DNA of 64,000 nt from Pantoea sp. GD03673 (GCF_029844725.1 NZ_JAOCKJ010000009.1:124001-188000); one strand, 5' to 3'. Positions 38,459 to 48,843 are shown, counted from the first letter of the stretch. Numbers and translations are program-made. Notes: generated from the sequence alone by a model not told the origin.

Positions 38459-40114
38459 TTACCAGCTCCGGAATTTAGCAGGGGGGTTATACAGGCCACC
38501 TGACCATTCAACCAGGTCAGCAACGCTGCCCGCCGCCAGCAGAGAACGTGTGGCGTCAGAACGGCGAATGCCCATATCTTCCGGGTAAACCACTTTGCCG
38601 CTTTTACGCAGGGCCGCGACGCGTGCCGCATCCACACCCAGACCGATATCGGTAATGCCCGCTACCGCGGCGACCATAGCGCGACGCTCTTCAAGGCTTT
38701 CTGCACGATAGAGATAGGCGATACCTTCCTCTGTCAGCACATGGGTCACGTCATCGCCGTAGATCATCACCGGAGCCAGCGGCATACCGGAGGATTTCGC
38801 GACCTCAACGGCATCAAGGGTTTCAACGAAGGTCGGTTTTGCGCCTGCCTGGAAGGTTTCGACCATCTGCACCACCAGCTTTTTACCGCGCTGCATCGGG
38901 TCTGGCTCGGTGATCATGTTCAGCCAGGCGGGCGTTGCGTGACGACGGCCATGAGGATCGTGGCCCATGTTCGGCGCGCCGCCGAAGCCGGAAAGACGAC
39001 CCCGGGTGACGGTAGAGGAGTTTGCCAGACCATCAACCTGCAGGGTTGCGCCGATAAACATATCCACTGCGTACTGCCCCGCCAGCTGACAGAAGGCGCG
39101 GTTAGAGCGCATTGAGCCGTCACTGCCGGTAAAGAAGATGTCGGGACGGGCGCGGATATACTCCTCCATCCCCAGCTCGCCGCCGAAGCAGTGCACGCTC
39201 TCGACCCAGCCGCTCTCAATCGCCGGGATGAGCGTCGGGTGCGGGTTCAGCGTCCAGTGTTTACAGATTTTGCCTTTCAGGCCGAGCTGTTCGCCGTACG
39301 TTGGCAGCAGCAGTTCAATTGCGGCAGTGTTAAAGCCGATACCGTGGTTGAGTGACTGCACCTGATGTTCGGCGTAGATGCCTTTAATCGCCATCATCGC
39401 CATCAGGATATGTTCCTGCTTAATCAGGCGCGGATCGCGGGTAAACAGCGGTTCGATAAAGAACGGTTTGTCAGCGACGACAACGTAGTCGATCCAGGAG
39501 CCCGGAATATCAACGCGTGGCAGGTCGGTTTCGTCATCGACCAGTTCATTGACCTGGGCTATCACGATACCGTCACGAAACGCGGCGGCTTCCACCAGCG
39601 CCGGGGTATCTTCAGTACCCGGACCGGTATAGAGATTGCCTTTGCGATCGGCTTTGTATCCGGCAACCAGCGCCACATTCGGGCTAAGGTCAACATAGAG
39701 GCGGGAATAGAGTTCGATATAGGTGTGGATAGCCCCGATTTCCAGCTGGCCATCCTGTAACAGCTGAGACATGCGCAGACTTTGCGGACCGGAAAAAGAG
39801 AAGTCGAGTTTGCGGGCGATGCCTTTTTCAAAAATATCGAGATGCTCACTGCGGCCGACGCTGGGCATGATCATATGCAGGTCGTGAATCTTTGCCGGGT
39901 CCACCTCCGCCAGGGTGCGGGATAAGAAGTCAGCCTGTTTCTGGTTATTCCCTTCAAGCACCACGCGGTCGCCCGGCGCAATCAATGTTTCCAGTGCTTC
40001 TGTGGCTCGTTCTGAAGGAATGACTTTGCCATCAAGGGAGAAGGAAGCGATACGACGCGCTTTCTCAGTGCGGCGTGTGTTCCACTCCCGTGCAGGCGTC
40101 TGGCCTGTGTTCAT
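38459..40114 (-). CDS. mdcA: Malonate decarboxylase alpha subunit (acetyl-S-ACP:malonate ACP transferase) MdcA
   Basis: This 551-residue CoA-transferase-like subunit swaps acetyl for malonyl on the MdcC carrier, the catalytic turnover step. The start at 40114 has AGGAGG 5 nt upstream and gives the usual length; an open frame continues to 40183 without a better site. Conserved text includes GDRVVLEGNNQKQADFLSRTL and MGHDPHGRRHATPAW. It is the first gene of the mdcABCDEFGH operon. Confidence 0.92.
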   Translation of the reverse strand: MNTGQTPAREWNTRRTEKARRIASFSLDGKVIPSERATEALETLIAPGDRVVLEGNNQKQADFLSRTLAEVDPAKIHDLHMIMPSVGRSEHLDIFEKGIARKLDFSFSGPQSLRMSQLLQDGQLEIGAIHTYIELYSRLYVDLSPNVALVAGYKADRKGNLYTGPGTEDTPALVEAAAFRDGIVIAQVNELVDDETDLPRVDIPGSWIDYVVVADKPFFIEPLFTRDPRLIKQEHILMAMMAIKGIYAEHQVQSLNHGIGFNTAAIELLLPTYGEQLGLKGKICKHWTLNPHPTLIPAIESGWVESVHCFGGELGMEEYIRARPDIFFTGSDGSMRSNRAFCQLAGQYAVDMFIGATLQVDGLANSSTVTRGRLSGFGGAPNMGHDPHGRRHATPAWLNMITEPDPMQRGKKLVVQMVETFQAGAKPTFVETLDAVEVAKSSGMPLAPVMIYGDDVTHVLTEEGIAYLYRAESLEERRAMVAAVAGITDIGLGVDAARVAALRKSGKVVYPEDMGIRRSDATRSLLAAGSVADLVEWSGGLYNPPAKFRSW

Positions 40115-40419
40115 TTCAACCTCCTGATTAGGATCGCTGTTGCTTCGTTTACGCTGAGGGAAGTCTGGGCTTTCGTAATGCATCGTTCAATTAAGCAAAA
40201 AAACGGAACGTTAGATTTAAGGTAACGATAGAGAAAGTGAGGACAGATAAGCGAAGGGTTGAGTTTAAGCAGAGAGAGATGAAGTAAAAGTTACAGCGGT
40301 GAATATTGCTGGTCGCCAGTAATTATCAACAAAAATAATCAGCCGTGCTTAATATTCAGCTAGCGATTAGCCTGGGCGTGAGGATACCGGGGGCTAGAGG
40401 GTTATCCGGCAAGCAGGCC
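40115..40419. other. mdc promoter region
   Basis: This AT-rich 305-bp stretch lies between the glpD terminator and mdcA. It should contain the mdcA promoter and MdcR binding sites, but no operator could be assigned with confidence. No ORF with homology is seen. Confidence 0.5.
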
Positions 40420-40445
40420 AAAAAAAAGCAGGCCGAAGCCTGCTT
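40420..40445 (-). terminator. glpD intrinsic terminator
   Basis: Read on the minus strand, an 8-bp stem AAGCAGGC/GCCTGCTT with a TTCG-type tetraloop is followed by eight T residues (40420-40427 complement). It separates glpD from the mdc operon transcribed in the same direction. Confidence 0.9.
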
Positions 40446-40458
40446 ACTGCATTTTTAC

Positions 40459-40498
40459 TGCCGGTATCAGGATGCCAGTGCCGGTATCAGGATGCCAG
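40459..40498. repeat. 20-bp perfect tandem duplication spanning the glpD stop codon
   Basis: TGCCGGTATCAGGATGCCAG occurs twice head to tail at 40459-40478 and 40479-40498. The second copy contains the last glpD codons and its stop (40487-40489). The first copy repeats the same stop in the 3' untranslated region, so the protein is unaffected. Confidence 0.95.
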
Positions 40499-41992
40499 CG
40501 ACAGGACCGGTTTCGCTTTCGCGGCCAGCCATTCGGCCACCCGAGCCTGCTGCGCTTGAGTCAGCCACATGCCCTGTTTGGTACGACGCCAGATAGCATC
40601 GTCCAGCTCACGCACCCACTCATGCTGCACCAGGTAGCGCAGTTCCGCTTCATAGAACTCGTGTCCGAAGTTCTCACCCAGATCGTCCAGGCTTTTCGCG
40701 CCAGCCAGCAGGGTTTCCGTGTTGCTGCCGTAGGTGCGCGAGAAGTGGCGCGCCATGTTTTCACTGATGAACGGATAACGACGACGCAGGCTGGCCGCGT
40801 AATCATCGCTGGTGCCGGAGATATTTCCGCCCGGCAGCACGCAGTTCTTCGTCCAGGCCGGACCGGCGTTCGGGTAGTACTTCGCCAGTTTCTCCAGCGC
40901 ATGTTCAGCCAGCTTGCGATAGGTGGTCAGCTTGCCGCCAAACACAGAAAGCAGCGGAGCCTGACCGTTATCGTCGCGCACGTCCAGGGTGTAATCACGG
41001 GTAATCGCCTGCGGTGAATCAGACTCGTCATCACACAGCGGACGGACACCGGAATATGACCAGACGATGTCGTCTGCGGTCAGCTGCTTTTTAAAGTGTC
41101 CGTTGAACACGTTCAGCAGATACTCGGTTTCGCTGTCATCGATATGGACGCTTTTCGGATCGCCTTTGTACTCCACGTCGGTGGTGCCGATGATAGAGAA
41201 CTCATCCATCCACGGGATAACAAACACGATGCGGTTATCTTCGTTCTGCAGGATGTAAGCCTGCTTCTCGGTGTGAACACGTGGCACCACGATGTGACTG
41301 CCTTTGATCAGGCGAATACCGTAAGGCGATTTCAGCTTCAGGCTGTCATCGAACAGCTGCTTAACCCACGGGCCCGCCGCGTTGACCAGACCTTTTGCCT
41401 GCCAGGTAAAGGTTTTACCGCTGTCGACATCTTCCGCTTCGACCTTCCACAAGCCACCTTCGCGCCATGCGCGGGTCACACGGGTGCGGGTGCGCACTTC
41501 GCCGCCGCGCTTCACCACTTCCTGCGCATTCAGAACCACCATGCGGGCGTCATCGACCCAGCAGTCTGAATATTCGAATCCGCGCGTAATTTCCGGCTTC
41601 AGGGCCGAATCTGCGCCAAACCGCAGGCTTTTGCTGCCCGGCAGACTGGTACGCTTGCCAAGATGGTCATACATAAACAAGCCGGTGCGGATCATCCACG
41701 CCGGACGCAGATGTGGACGGTGCGGCAGACGGAAGCGCATCGGGAACGCCAGATGCGGTGCCATTTTCAGCAGAACTTCGCGCTCGGCCAGTGCTTCACT
41801 GACCAGGCGAAATTCGTAATGTTCAAGGTAGCGCAAGCCGCCGTGAATCAGTTTTGAACTGGCCGAGGAGGTCGCGCAAGCCAGATCCCGCGCCTCCAGC
41901 ATTAACACCGACAGTCCGCGTCCTGCAGCGTCTGCTGCAATGCCGGCACCGTTGATGCCGCCGCCGATCACGATCAGGTCTTTGGTTTCCAC
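40487..41992 (-). CDS. glpD: Aerobic glycerol-3-phosphate dehydrogenase GlpD
   Basis: This 501-residue membrane-associated FAD enzyme oxidises glycerol-3-phosphate to dihydroxyacetone phosphate and passes electrons to ubiquinone. The FAD-binding N-terminus is DLIVIGGGINGAGIAADAAGRG. Substrate-binding SSKLIHGGLRYLEHYEFRLV is conserved. The length equals the E. coli protein. It is divergent from glpEGR across two GlpR-like operators, and joins the Ugp uptake system to central metabolism. Confidence 0.96.
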   Translation of the reverse strand: METKDLIVIGGGINGAGIAADAAGRGLSVLMLEARDLACATSSASSKLIHGGLRYLEHYEFRLVSEALAEREVLLKMAPHLAFPMRFRLPHRPHLRPAWMIRTGLFMYDHLGKRTSLPGSKSLRFGADSALKPEITRGFEYSDCWVDDARMVVLNAQEVVKRGGEVRTRTRVTRAWREGGLWKVEAEDVDSGKTFTWQAKGLVNAAGPWVKQLFDDSLKLKSPYGIRLIKGSHIVVPRVHTEKQAYILQNEDNRIVFVIPWMDEFSIIGTTDVEYKGDPKSVHIDDSETEYLLNVFNGHFKKQLTADDIVWSYSGVRPLCDDESDSPQAITRDYTLDVRDDNGQAPLLSVFGGKLTTYRKLAEHALEKLAKYYPNAGPAWTKNCVLPGGNISGTSDDYAASLRRRYPFISENMARHFSRTYGSNTETLLAGAKSLDDLGENFGHEFYEAELRYLVQHEWVRELDDAIWRRTKQGMWLTQAQQARVAEWLAAKAKPVLSLAS

Positions 41993-42005
41993 GTCATCTC
42001 CTCCG

Positions 42006-42044
42006 ATGTTCGGAATAGTTCACTTATGTTCGTTTTCGAGCATA
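42006..42044. promoter_or_regulatory. GlpR operators in the glpD-glpEGR divergent region
   Basis: TATGTTCGTTTTCGAGCATA (42025-42044) is a near-perfect palindrome matching the GlpR consensus of the form ATGTTCG-N4-CGAACAT with one arm mismatch. A second, more degenerate site starts ATGTTCGGAATAGTTCAC at 42006. Both lie within about 50 bp of the glpD start codon, consistent with repression of glpD. Confidence 0.82.
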
Positions 42045-42217
42045 ATCATAATCGCAAACCAACATTGACGCCAGCTTTTAACCGGGTAAAAACATTTTTG
42101 CGTGATATAGCTAACATTCTGCCCACCAAAAAAATAGAAAGCCGTAACGATTGTCAGGTTATCGGCGTGGATTCTCGGGTTACACTACGCGCTATTGTGA
42201 CGATGTTGAGAGATCCC

Positions 42218-42544
42218 ATGGAAACGTTCGAATGTATTGATGTGCAGCAGGCGCAGGCGCAGCTGGCGCAGGGTGCGCTGCTGGTGGATATCCGCGATCC
42301 GCAAAGTTATGCACTGGGTCATGCGGCAGGCGCGCTGCATCTGACCAACGCTAACCTCAGCGATTTTGTCAGTGGCGCTGACCACAGCCTGCCGGTGCTG
42401 GTGATGTGCTATCACGGCAACAGCAGCAAAAGCGCGGCACACTATCTGCTGGGCCAGGGCTTCAGCGCGGCGTACAGCATTGATGGCGGTTTTGACGCCT
42501 GGCGTGCTGCTTTCCCCCAGCAGGTTGCCACTGGCAGTGAATAA
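42218..42544 (+). CDS. glpE: Thiosulfate sulfurtransferase GlpE (single-domain rhodanese)
   Basis: This 108-residue rhodanese has the active-site loop CYHGNSS with catalytic Cys64 (C65 in E. coli). The start [13 protein letters not shown] at 42218 gives the family length. The longer frame upstream crosses the GlpR operator and is not credible. An in-frame ATG at 42203 is a minor alternative. It leads glpEGR, with glpG 29 bp downstream. Confidence 0.93.
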   Translation: METFECIDVQQAQAQLAQGALLVDIRDPQSYALGHAAGALHLTNANLSDFVSGADHSLPVLVMCYHGNSSKSAAHYLLGQGFSAAYSIDGGFDAWRAAFPQQVATGSE

Positions 42545-42573
42545 CCTGCCGCCCGTCACATGGAGAGTTACTG

Positions 42574-43395
42574 ATGCGCATTACCCAGTTTAATCAGCCA
42601 CGCATGGCGCAGGCGTTTGTGGACTACATGGCGACGCAGGGCATTTCACTGCGCATCGAGCATGAGAATCACTACGTCATCATGCTGGATGATGAGAGCA
42701 AAATCTCAGTGGTCGAAAACGAACTTCAGCAGTTTTTGCACGACCCTAACCATCCGCGCTATCAGGCTGCCAGCTGGCACAGCGGCAAGACCGACAGCGG
42801 GCTGCGCTATGAGCGCAGCAATATCTGGGCGAACATCCGCGAGCGTGCCGGTCCGCTGACCATGACCCTGATGGTGCTCTGTATCGCCGTGTTCATTCTG
42901 ATGCAGGTAATGGGCGATCAGACCGTGATGGCCTGGCTCTCCTGGCCGGATGCCGACCAGCATTTTCAGGTCTGGCGCTGGTTCAGCCATGCGCTGCTGC
43001 ACTTTTCACTGCTGCACATCCTGTTTAATCTGATGTGGTGGTGGTATCTCGGCGGTGCGGTTGAGAAGCGGCTGGGCAGCGGCAAGCTCTTTGTGATTAT
43101 GCTGATTTCGGCCCTGCTCAGCGGCTGGCTGCAGGCGAAGTTCAGCGGCATCTGGTTTGGTGGTCTGTCGGGCGTGGTGTATGCGCTGATGGGTTACTGC
43201 TGGCTGCGGGGCGAGCGCGATCCTGACAGCGGCGTCTATCTTGAAAGGGGTTTGATCGGTTTTGCGCTGGTCTGGCTGGTCATTGGCTGGTTCGGCGTCT
43301 TTGGTCTGGCCATTGCCAACGCGGCACACGTCGCCGGTCTGGTGGTCGGGCTGGCGATGGCGCTGGTGGATACGCGTAACGTCACACGTCGTTAG
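42574..43395 (+). CDS. glpG: Rhomboid intramembrane serine protease GlpG
   Basis: This 273-residue protease has an N-terminal cytoplasmic domain of about 85 residues and six membrane helices. The catalytic dyad is Ser199 in [14 protein letters not shown] and His252 in [11 protein letters not shown]. The oxyanion residues His148 and Asn152 lie in [12 protein letters not shown]. The length and positions match E. coli GlpG. Its physiological substrates are largely unknown. Confidence 0.96.
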   Translation: MRITQFNQPRMAQAFVDYMATQGISLRIEHENHYVIMLDDESKISVVENELQQFLHDPNHPRYQAASWHSGKTDSGLRYERSNIWANIRERAGPLTMTLMVLCIAVFILMQVMGDQTVMAWLSWPDADQHFQVWRWFSHALLHFSLLHILFNLMWWWYLGGAVEKRLGSGKLFVIMLISALLSGWLQAKFSGIWFGGLSGVVYALMGYCWLRGERDPDSGVYLERGLIGFALVWLVIGWFGVFGLAIANAAHVAGLVVGLAMALVDTRNVTRR

Positions 43396-43427
43396 ACAGG
43401 ATATAAGCGGGTTAACAGGAGAGGAAC

Positions 43428-44186
43428 GTGAAGCAGACGCAACGTCATGATGCGATTATCGATTTAGTCCGTCGTCAGGGATATGTCAGTACTGAGGAGC
43501 TGGTGGATCACTTTGAGGTCAGCCCGCAAACCATTCGTCGCGATCTCAACGATCTGGCCGATCAGAATAAAATTCAGCGTCACCACGGCGGCGCGGCGCT
43601 TCCTTCCAGCTCTGAGAATACCGCCTGGCACGATCGTAAAATGATGTGGTCAGCGGAAAAAGCGCGGATTGCCCAGCGCGTTGCCAGCCAGATCCCGGAT
43701 GGGGCCACACTGTTTATCGACATCGGCACCACGCCGGAAGCGGTGGCCCATGCGCTGCTTAACCACAGCGATTTACGCGTGGTCACCAATAACCTTAACG
43801 TGGCGATGCTGCTGATGGGCAAACCCGATTTCCGCGTCATTATGGCGGGCGGTGAAGTACGGACCCGCGATGGCGCGGTGATGGGGGAAGCAACGCTCGA
43901 CTTCATTTCCCAGTTCCGCCTTGATTACGGCATCCTGGGGATCAGCGGCATCGACATGGATGGTTCGCTGCTGGAGTTTGACTACCACGAAGTCCGCACC
44001 AAGCGCGCCATCATTGAAAATTCACGCTGCGTGATGCTGGTGGTGGATCACTCGAAGTTTGGCCGTAACGCCATGGTTAACCTTGGCAACATGAGTCTGC
44101 TGGACTATCTCTACACCGACAAAATGCCGCCCGCCAGCGTCATGAAAGTGATTGAGCAGCATGAGGTTCACCTCGAGCTCTGCTGA
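43428..44186 (+). CDS. glpR: Glycerol-3-phosphate regulon repressor GlpR (DeoR family)
   Basis: This 252-residue repressor has an N-terminal winged helix-turn-helix, [26 protein letters not shown], and a C-terminal sugar-phosphate sensor domain with [15 protein letters not shown]. The start is GTG at 43428, supported by AGGAGAGGA and by the family N-terminus [13 protein letters not shown]. It should bind the operators upstream of glpD and release them on binding glycerol-3-phosphate. Confidence 0.96.
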   Translation: MKQTQRHDAIIDLVRRQGYVSTEELVDHFEVSPQTIRRDLNDLADQNKIQRHHGGAALPSSSENTAWHDRKMMWSAEKARIAQRVASQIPDGATLFIDIGTTPEAVAHALLNHSDLRVVTNNLNVAMLLMGKPDFRVIMAGGEVRTRDGAVMGEATLDFISQFRLDYGILGISGIDMDGSLLEFDYHEVRTKRAIIENSRCVMLVVDHSKFGRNAMVNLGNMSLLDYLYTDKMPPASVMKVIEQHEVHLELC

Positions 44187-44194
44187 TTCCTGAC

Positions 44195-44221
44195 ACGCCA
44201 GCCGCCCGGCTGGCGTTTTTG
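44195..44221 (+). terminator. glpEGR terminator
   Basis: The stem ACGCCAGCC/GGCTGGCGT (44195-44203/44208-44216) is followed by a run of T residues, 9 bp after the glpR stop. Confidence 0.9.
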
Positions 44222-44341
44222 TTTGATTGCTGTCGCTTTTTTCCTCACTCCCGTCTTTACTTAACGGTTGCTGGCATCCGGTTGCCAGTCCGTGCGCTTG
44301 CCATTTTTGCTTCACCTCATTGCGTAACAGAAGGGAGTGAT

Positions 44342-46747
44342 ATGCCGCAGCAAAAATTTAATAAAGCCCGCTTTAATGCCGCCCTGACCCGCCAGTGGCA
44401 ACAGTTAAGTCTCCGCTCTGCTCAGCAGATGACCCCGCACCAGGCGTGGCAGGCGGTCAGCGCGGCGCTGGCGGAACTGCTGGCTGCGCAACCGGCACCG
44501 CGCCCGGCTGCACAGCAGCGTCACGTCAACTACCTGTCGATGGAGTTTCTGATAGGTCGTCTGACCGGCAACAATCTGCTGAATCTTGGCTGGTATGACG
44601 AGGTCAGCGCGGCGCTGGCTGAGCAGCAACTCGATTTAACTGAACTGCTGGAGCAGGAGGTCGACCCGGCGCTGGGCAACGGCGGGCTGGGACGACTGGC
44701 CGCCTGCTACCTGGATTCGATGGCAACGGTAGGGCAGTCTGCTACCGGCCACGGACTGAATTATCAGTACGGCCTGTTCCGCCAGTCTTTTAGCGAGGGG
44801 AAACAGATTGAAGCGCCCGATGACTGGCAGCGTGAGCGCTATCCCTGGTTCCGGCACAACGCGGCGCTGGGTGTCACGGTCGCGATGGGGGGACGGGTCG
44901 AAAAGGATGAAAACGGCGGGGTACGCTGGCTGCCCGATTTTACGCTGCGCGGTGAGGCCTGGGATTTACCCGTCACCGGCTACCGCAATGGCGTGACGCT
45001 GCCGCTGCGTCTGTGGCAGGCCGTGAGTGCGCATCCGTTTGATCTGACCGCGTTTAACGATGGCCACTTTCTGCAGGCGGAGCAGCCGGGTATTGAGGCG
45101 GCAAAGCTGACCAAAGTGCTCTATCCCAATGACAATCATCAGGCGGGCAAGCGGCTGCGTCTGATGCAGCAATATTTTCAGTGCGCCTGTGCGGTGGCAG
45201 ATATCCTGCGCCGTCACCATCTGGCGGGGCGCAGCATTCACAGTCTGCCGGACTTTGAAGTGATACAGCTCAATGATACCCATCCGACCATTGCCATCCC
45301 GGAGATGCTGCGCCTGCTGCTGGATGAGCATCAGCTGAGCTGGGATGAGGCATGGCAGATCACCAGCCGGTTGTTTGCCTACACCAACCACACGCTGATG
45401 CCGGAGGCGCTGGAGCGCTGGGATGAGAAACTGATGCGCAGTCTGCTGCCGCGCCACATGCTGATCATCAAAGAGATTAATCAGCGACTGAAAAAGCGGG
45501 TGAAGCAGCGCTGGCCGGATGACAAAGCGATGTGGCACAAGCTGGCGGTGGTGGCTGACGGTCAGGTGCGGATGGCCAATCTTTGCGTCGTCAGCGGCTT
45601 TGCGGTCAACGGCGTGGCGGCGCTGCACTCCCGTCTGGTGGTCAGCGATCTCTTCCCGGAATATCACCAGCTCTGGCCGCAAAAATTCCATAACGTCACC
45701 AACGGCATTACGCCGCGTCGCTGGCTGAAGCAGTGTAATCCGGCGCTGGCTGCGCTGATTGATGAGACGCTAAAAACCGAGTGGGCCAGTAACCTTGAGG
45801 CGTTAGCCGGACTGGAGGCGTATGCCGACGATCAGGCGTTTCGTCAGCGCTATCGCAGCATTAAGCAGCAGAACAAAACGCAGCTCACGGCGTATATCGC
45901 CCGGCACACCGGCATCATCGTGAACCCGGCGGCCCTGTTCGATGTGCAGATCAAGCGACTGCATGAGTACAAGCGCCAGCACCTCAGTCTGCTGCATATC
46001 CTTTACTGCTATCAGACGCTCTGTAATAACCCGGAGGATGTCACCTTTACGCCACGGGTGTTCCTGTTCGGGGCCAAAGCCGCGCCGGGTTACTACCTGG
46101 CGAAAAACATTATCTACGCCATTAACAAAGTGGCCGAGGTGGTGAACAACGACCCACGCGTCGGTGACCGACTCAAAGTGGTGTTTATCCCCGACTACCG
46201 TATCACCGTGGCCGAGCAGATGATCCCGGCGGCCGATCTTTCAGAGCAGATCTCTACCGCCGGTTATGAGGCCTCCGGCACTGGCAACATGAAGCTGGCG
46301 CTGAACGGTGCGCTGACCATCGGCACGCTGGATGGTGCCAACGTCGAAATTGCCGAACAGGTGGGCGAGGAAAACATCTTTATCTTCGGACACACCGTGG
46401 ATGAGGTGAAGGCGCTCAAAGCGAAAGGCTACAACCCGAAAAAGGTGCGTAAGCAGAACAAGCCGCTGGACGATTTACTGAAATCGCTGGAGAAGGGCAA
46501 ATTCAGCGACGGGGATAAGCACGCCTTTGACCTGATGCTGGAGAGCCTGACGAAACAGGGCGATCCCTGGCTGGTGCTGGCCGATTTCCAGGCCTATATC
46601 GAGGCGCAGCAACGGGTGGAAGCGCTATGGCGTGACCCGGAGGGCTGGACCCGCGCCGCCATCCTCAATACGGCACGAACCGGCATGTTCAGTTCGGACC
46701 GTTCAATTCGTGACTATCAGCAACGTATCTGGCAGGCACCGCGCTAA
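44342..46747 (+). CDS. malP: Maltodextrin phosphorylase MalP
   Basis: This 801-residue PLP phosphorylase releases glucose-1-phosphate from linear maltodextrins. It groups with MalP rather than GlgP by the start [20 protein letters not shown], by [25 protein letters not shown] and by the MalP-type end [17 protein letters not shown]. The PLP lysine region is [20 protein letters not shown]. The ATG at 44342 follows AAGGGAG. In E. coli malT lies divergently upstream; here glpR occupies that side and malT is absent. No convincing MalT box was found. Confidence 0.95.
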   Translation: MPQQKFNKARFNAALTRQWQQLSLRSAQQMTPHQAWQAVSAALAELLAAQPAPRPAAQQRHVNYLSMEFLIGRLTGNNLLNLGWYDEVSAALAEQQLDLTELLEQEVDPALGNGGLGRLAACYLDSMATVGQSATGHGLNYQYGLFRQSFSEGKQIEAPDDWQRERYPWFRHNAALGVTVAMGGRVEKDENGGVRWLPDFTLRGEAWDLPVTGYRNGVTLPLRLWQAVSAHPFDLTAFNDGHFLQAEQPGIEAAKLTKVLYPNDNHQAGKRLRLMQQYFQCACAVADILRRHHLAGRSIHSLPDFEVIQLNDTHPTIAIPEMLRLLLDEHQLSWDEAWQITSRLFAYTNHTLMPEALERWDEKLMRSLLPRHMLIIKEINQRLKKRVKQRWPDDKAMWHKLAVVADGQVRMANLCVVSGFAVNGVAALHSRLVVSDLFPEYHQLWPQKFHNVTNGITPRRWLKQCNPALAALIDETLKTEWASNLEALAGLEAYADDQAFRQRYRSIKQQNKTQLTAYIARHTGIIVNPAALFDVQIKRLHEYKRQHLSLLHILYCYQTLCNNPEDVTFTPRVFLFGAKAAPGYYLAKNIIYAINKVAEVVNNDPRVGDRLKVVFIPDYRITVAEQMIPAADLSEQISTAGYEASGTGNMKLALNGALTIGTLDGANVEIAEQVGEENIFIFGHTVDEVKALKAKGYNPKKVRKQNKPLDDLLKSLEKGKFSDGDKHAFDLMLESLTKQGDPWLVLADFQAYIEAQQRVEALWRDPEGWTRAAILNTARTGMFSSDRSIRDYQQRIWQAPR

Positions 46748-46756
46748 GGAGCAGCA

Positions 46757-48838
46757 ATGAAGCAAGATTCACTCGATCAGGCCGCCCGTGCCGCAGGCAT
46801 TTCACTGGATTACGTCAACGTTAACGGCAGGAAAGAGGCCGTCAGCGATGAGACCAAACGTGCGCTGCTGGCGGTAATGGGCGATCCGCAAAAGGCCAAA
46901 AAATCTCCGCTGCCGCCGGTCGCGGTGTTCAGCGGCAGCCGCAAGCGCCAGCTCACGCCACAGGGCAGCGGCGTTTACAACTGGCAACTGCAGACGGAGA
47001 AGGGCAAACAGCACAGCGGTGAGTTAACCGCCGGTGAGCCTTTTACGCTGCCGGGACCCCTGACGCAGGGGTATCACCAGCTGACGCTCAGCAAGGGGAA
47101 GAAAAGCTGGCAGACGCAGATTATCGTCGCGCCGCGTCGCTGCTATCTGCCCCCGGCGCTGGAGGCGGGTGAAAAACGCTGGGGTGCGCTGGTTCAGCTT
47201 TACACCGTGCGCTCTGAACAGAACTGGGGCATCGGCGACTTCGGCGATCTCGATCAGCTGCTGGTGCAGCTGGCTAAGCGCGGCGGCGATTTCGTCGGGC
47301 TGAATCCGCTGCATGCGCTCTATCCCGCCAGCCCGGGGTTTGCCAGCCCGTACAGTCCGTCGTCGCGTCGCTGGCTGAACGTAATTTATATCGATGTCAG
47401 TCAGGTGGCCGATTTTCAGCAAAGCGCGGCGGCGCAGAAATGGTGGAAGAGCGCGAAAACCCAAAAGGCGCTGGCTAAAGCGCGTGAGGCGGAGCACGTC
47501 AATTACGAAGCCGTGATGGCGCTGAAGCTCGCGGCGCTGCGCCACGCCTGGACACACTTTCAGGCGCGTGACAGTCAGAGCGGGGAGCATCAATCCTGGG
47601 CTGAGTTTGTGCGTGAAGGCGGTGACAGCCTGCGTTATCAGGCTGCCTACGACGGCATACAGCAGGAGCGTCAGGCAGATACGTCGCAGCAGGGCGGCTG
47701 GCCTGCGTGGCCGGAGGCGTGGCGCAACAGCCAGTTGCCGGCGGTGCAGGAGTGGTGTGAACAGCATGAAGAGGAGATCGCCTTCTGGCAGTGGCTGCAA
47801 TGGCTGGCGCAGCAGCAGTTTTCTGACTGCTGGAAGCACAGTCAGGCACTGGGCATGAGCGTGGGTCTCTACCGTGACCTGGCGGTGGGCGTGGCGGAAG
47901 GCAGCGCGGAAACCTGGCACGACCCGGAGCTTTATCGCCTCAAAGCCTCGGTGGGTGCGCCACCTGACCGTCTGGGGCCGCTGGGACAAAACTGGGGTTT
48001 ACCGCCGATGGATCCCCATGTGATGCAGGCGCGCGCCTATCAGCCCTTTATCGACATGCTGCGGGCTAACATGCGTGACTGCGGCGCGTTGCGTATCGAC
48101 CATGTGATGTCGCTGCTGCGTCTGTGGTGGGTGCCAGCCGGAGAGACGGCGGATAAAGGGGCTTATGTGGCTTATCCGGTCAATGATCTGCTGGCTATCC
48201 TTGCGCTGGAGAGCCACCGGCTACGTTGTATGGTGATTGGCGAAGACCTTGGGACCGTGCCTGAGGAGATCGTCAGCCTGCTGCGCAAAAGTGGCGTCTT
48301 TTCATGGAAGGTACTCTGGTTCGAGCAGGAGAAAGATGAACGCTATCGCGCACCGCAGGACTATCCGCGTCAGTCTATTGCCAGCGCCAGTACCCATGAT
48401 CTGCCCACGCTGACCGGCTTCTGGGAGCAGGGCGACCTGGAACTGGGGGAGAAGCTTGGTCTTTATCCGGGCGATGCGGTGAAAGCGTTACATCAGCAGC
48501 GCGCCGCACAGAAGCAGGCGCTGCTGGATGCGCTGCATCAGGCGGGTGCCTTACCGGCACGCAGCCAGAAAAAGGCAGATAAGCTGGCCATGACGCCTGC
48601 GCTGAACCGGGCGATACATCGCTTCCTGGCCGATACTGACAGTGCGCTGCTTGGCTTGCAGCCCGAAGACTGGCTGGGAATGACTACGCCGGTGAACGTG
48701 CCGGGCACGGTGGATCAGTATCCTAACTGGCGGCGCAAGCTGAGCAAAACGCTGGAGGCGATCTTTGCCGATAAGGAAGTGAATGCGCTGCTCAGGGTGG
48801 TTAGCCAGCAGCGTCCATCAGGACAGAAAGAGAAGTAA
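46757..48838 (+). CDS. malQ: 4-alpha-glucanotransferase (amylomaltase) MalQ
   Basis: This 693-residue GH77 enzyme disproportionates maltose and maltodextrins, supplying longer chains for MalP. The catalytic motifs are LRIDHVMSLLRLWWVP (nucleophile Asp) and VIGEDLGTVPEEI (acid Glu), with STHDLPTLTGFWE near the end. It lies 9 bp after malP with AAGGAG upstream, forming a malPQ operon. Confidence 0.96.
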   Translation: MKQDSLDQAARAAGISLDYVNVNGRKEAVSDETKRALLAVMGDPQKAKKSPLPPVAVFSGSRKRQLTPQGSGVYNWQLQTEKGKQHSGELTAGEPFTLPGPLTQGYHQLTLSKGKKSWQTQIIVAPRRCYLPPALEAGEKRWGALVQLYTVRSEQNWGIGDFGDLDQLLVQLAKRGGDFVGLNPLHALYPASPGFASPYSPSSRRWLNVIYIDVSQVADFQQSAAAQKWWKSAKTQKALAKAREAEHVNYEAVMALKLAALRHAWTHFQARDSQSGEHQSWAEFVREGGDSLRYQAAYDGIQQERQADTSQQGGWPAWPEAWRNSQLPAVQEWCEQHEEEIAFWQWLQWLAQQQFSDCWKHSQALGMSVGLYRDLAVGVAEGSAETWHDPELYRLKASVGAPPDRLGPLGQNWGLPPMDPHVMQARAYQPFIDMLRANMRDCGALRIDHVMSLLRLWWVPAGETADKGAYVAYPVNDLLAILALESHRLRCMVIGEDLGTVPEEIVSLLRKSGVFSWKVLWFEQEKDERYRAPQDYPRQSIASASTHDLPTLTGFWEQGDLELGEKLGLYPGDAVKALHQQRAAQKQALLDALHQAGALPARSQKKADKLAMTPALNRAIHRFLADTDSALLGLQPEDWLGMTTPVNVPGTVDQYPNWRRKLSKTLEAIFADKEVNALLRVVSQQRPSGQKEK

Positions 48839-48843
48839 GCAGG

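Noticed and set aside
40459-40498. CRISPR-like direct repeats
   Set aside because: Only two units without a spacer; it is a simple tandem duplication.
42026-42217. N-terminal extension of glpE by 64 residues
   Set aside because: It runs through the GlpR operator and the family length is already met by starting at 42218.
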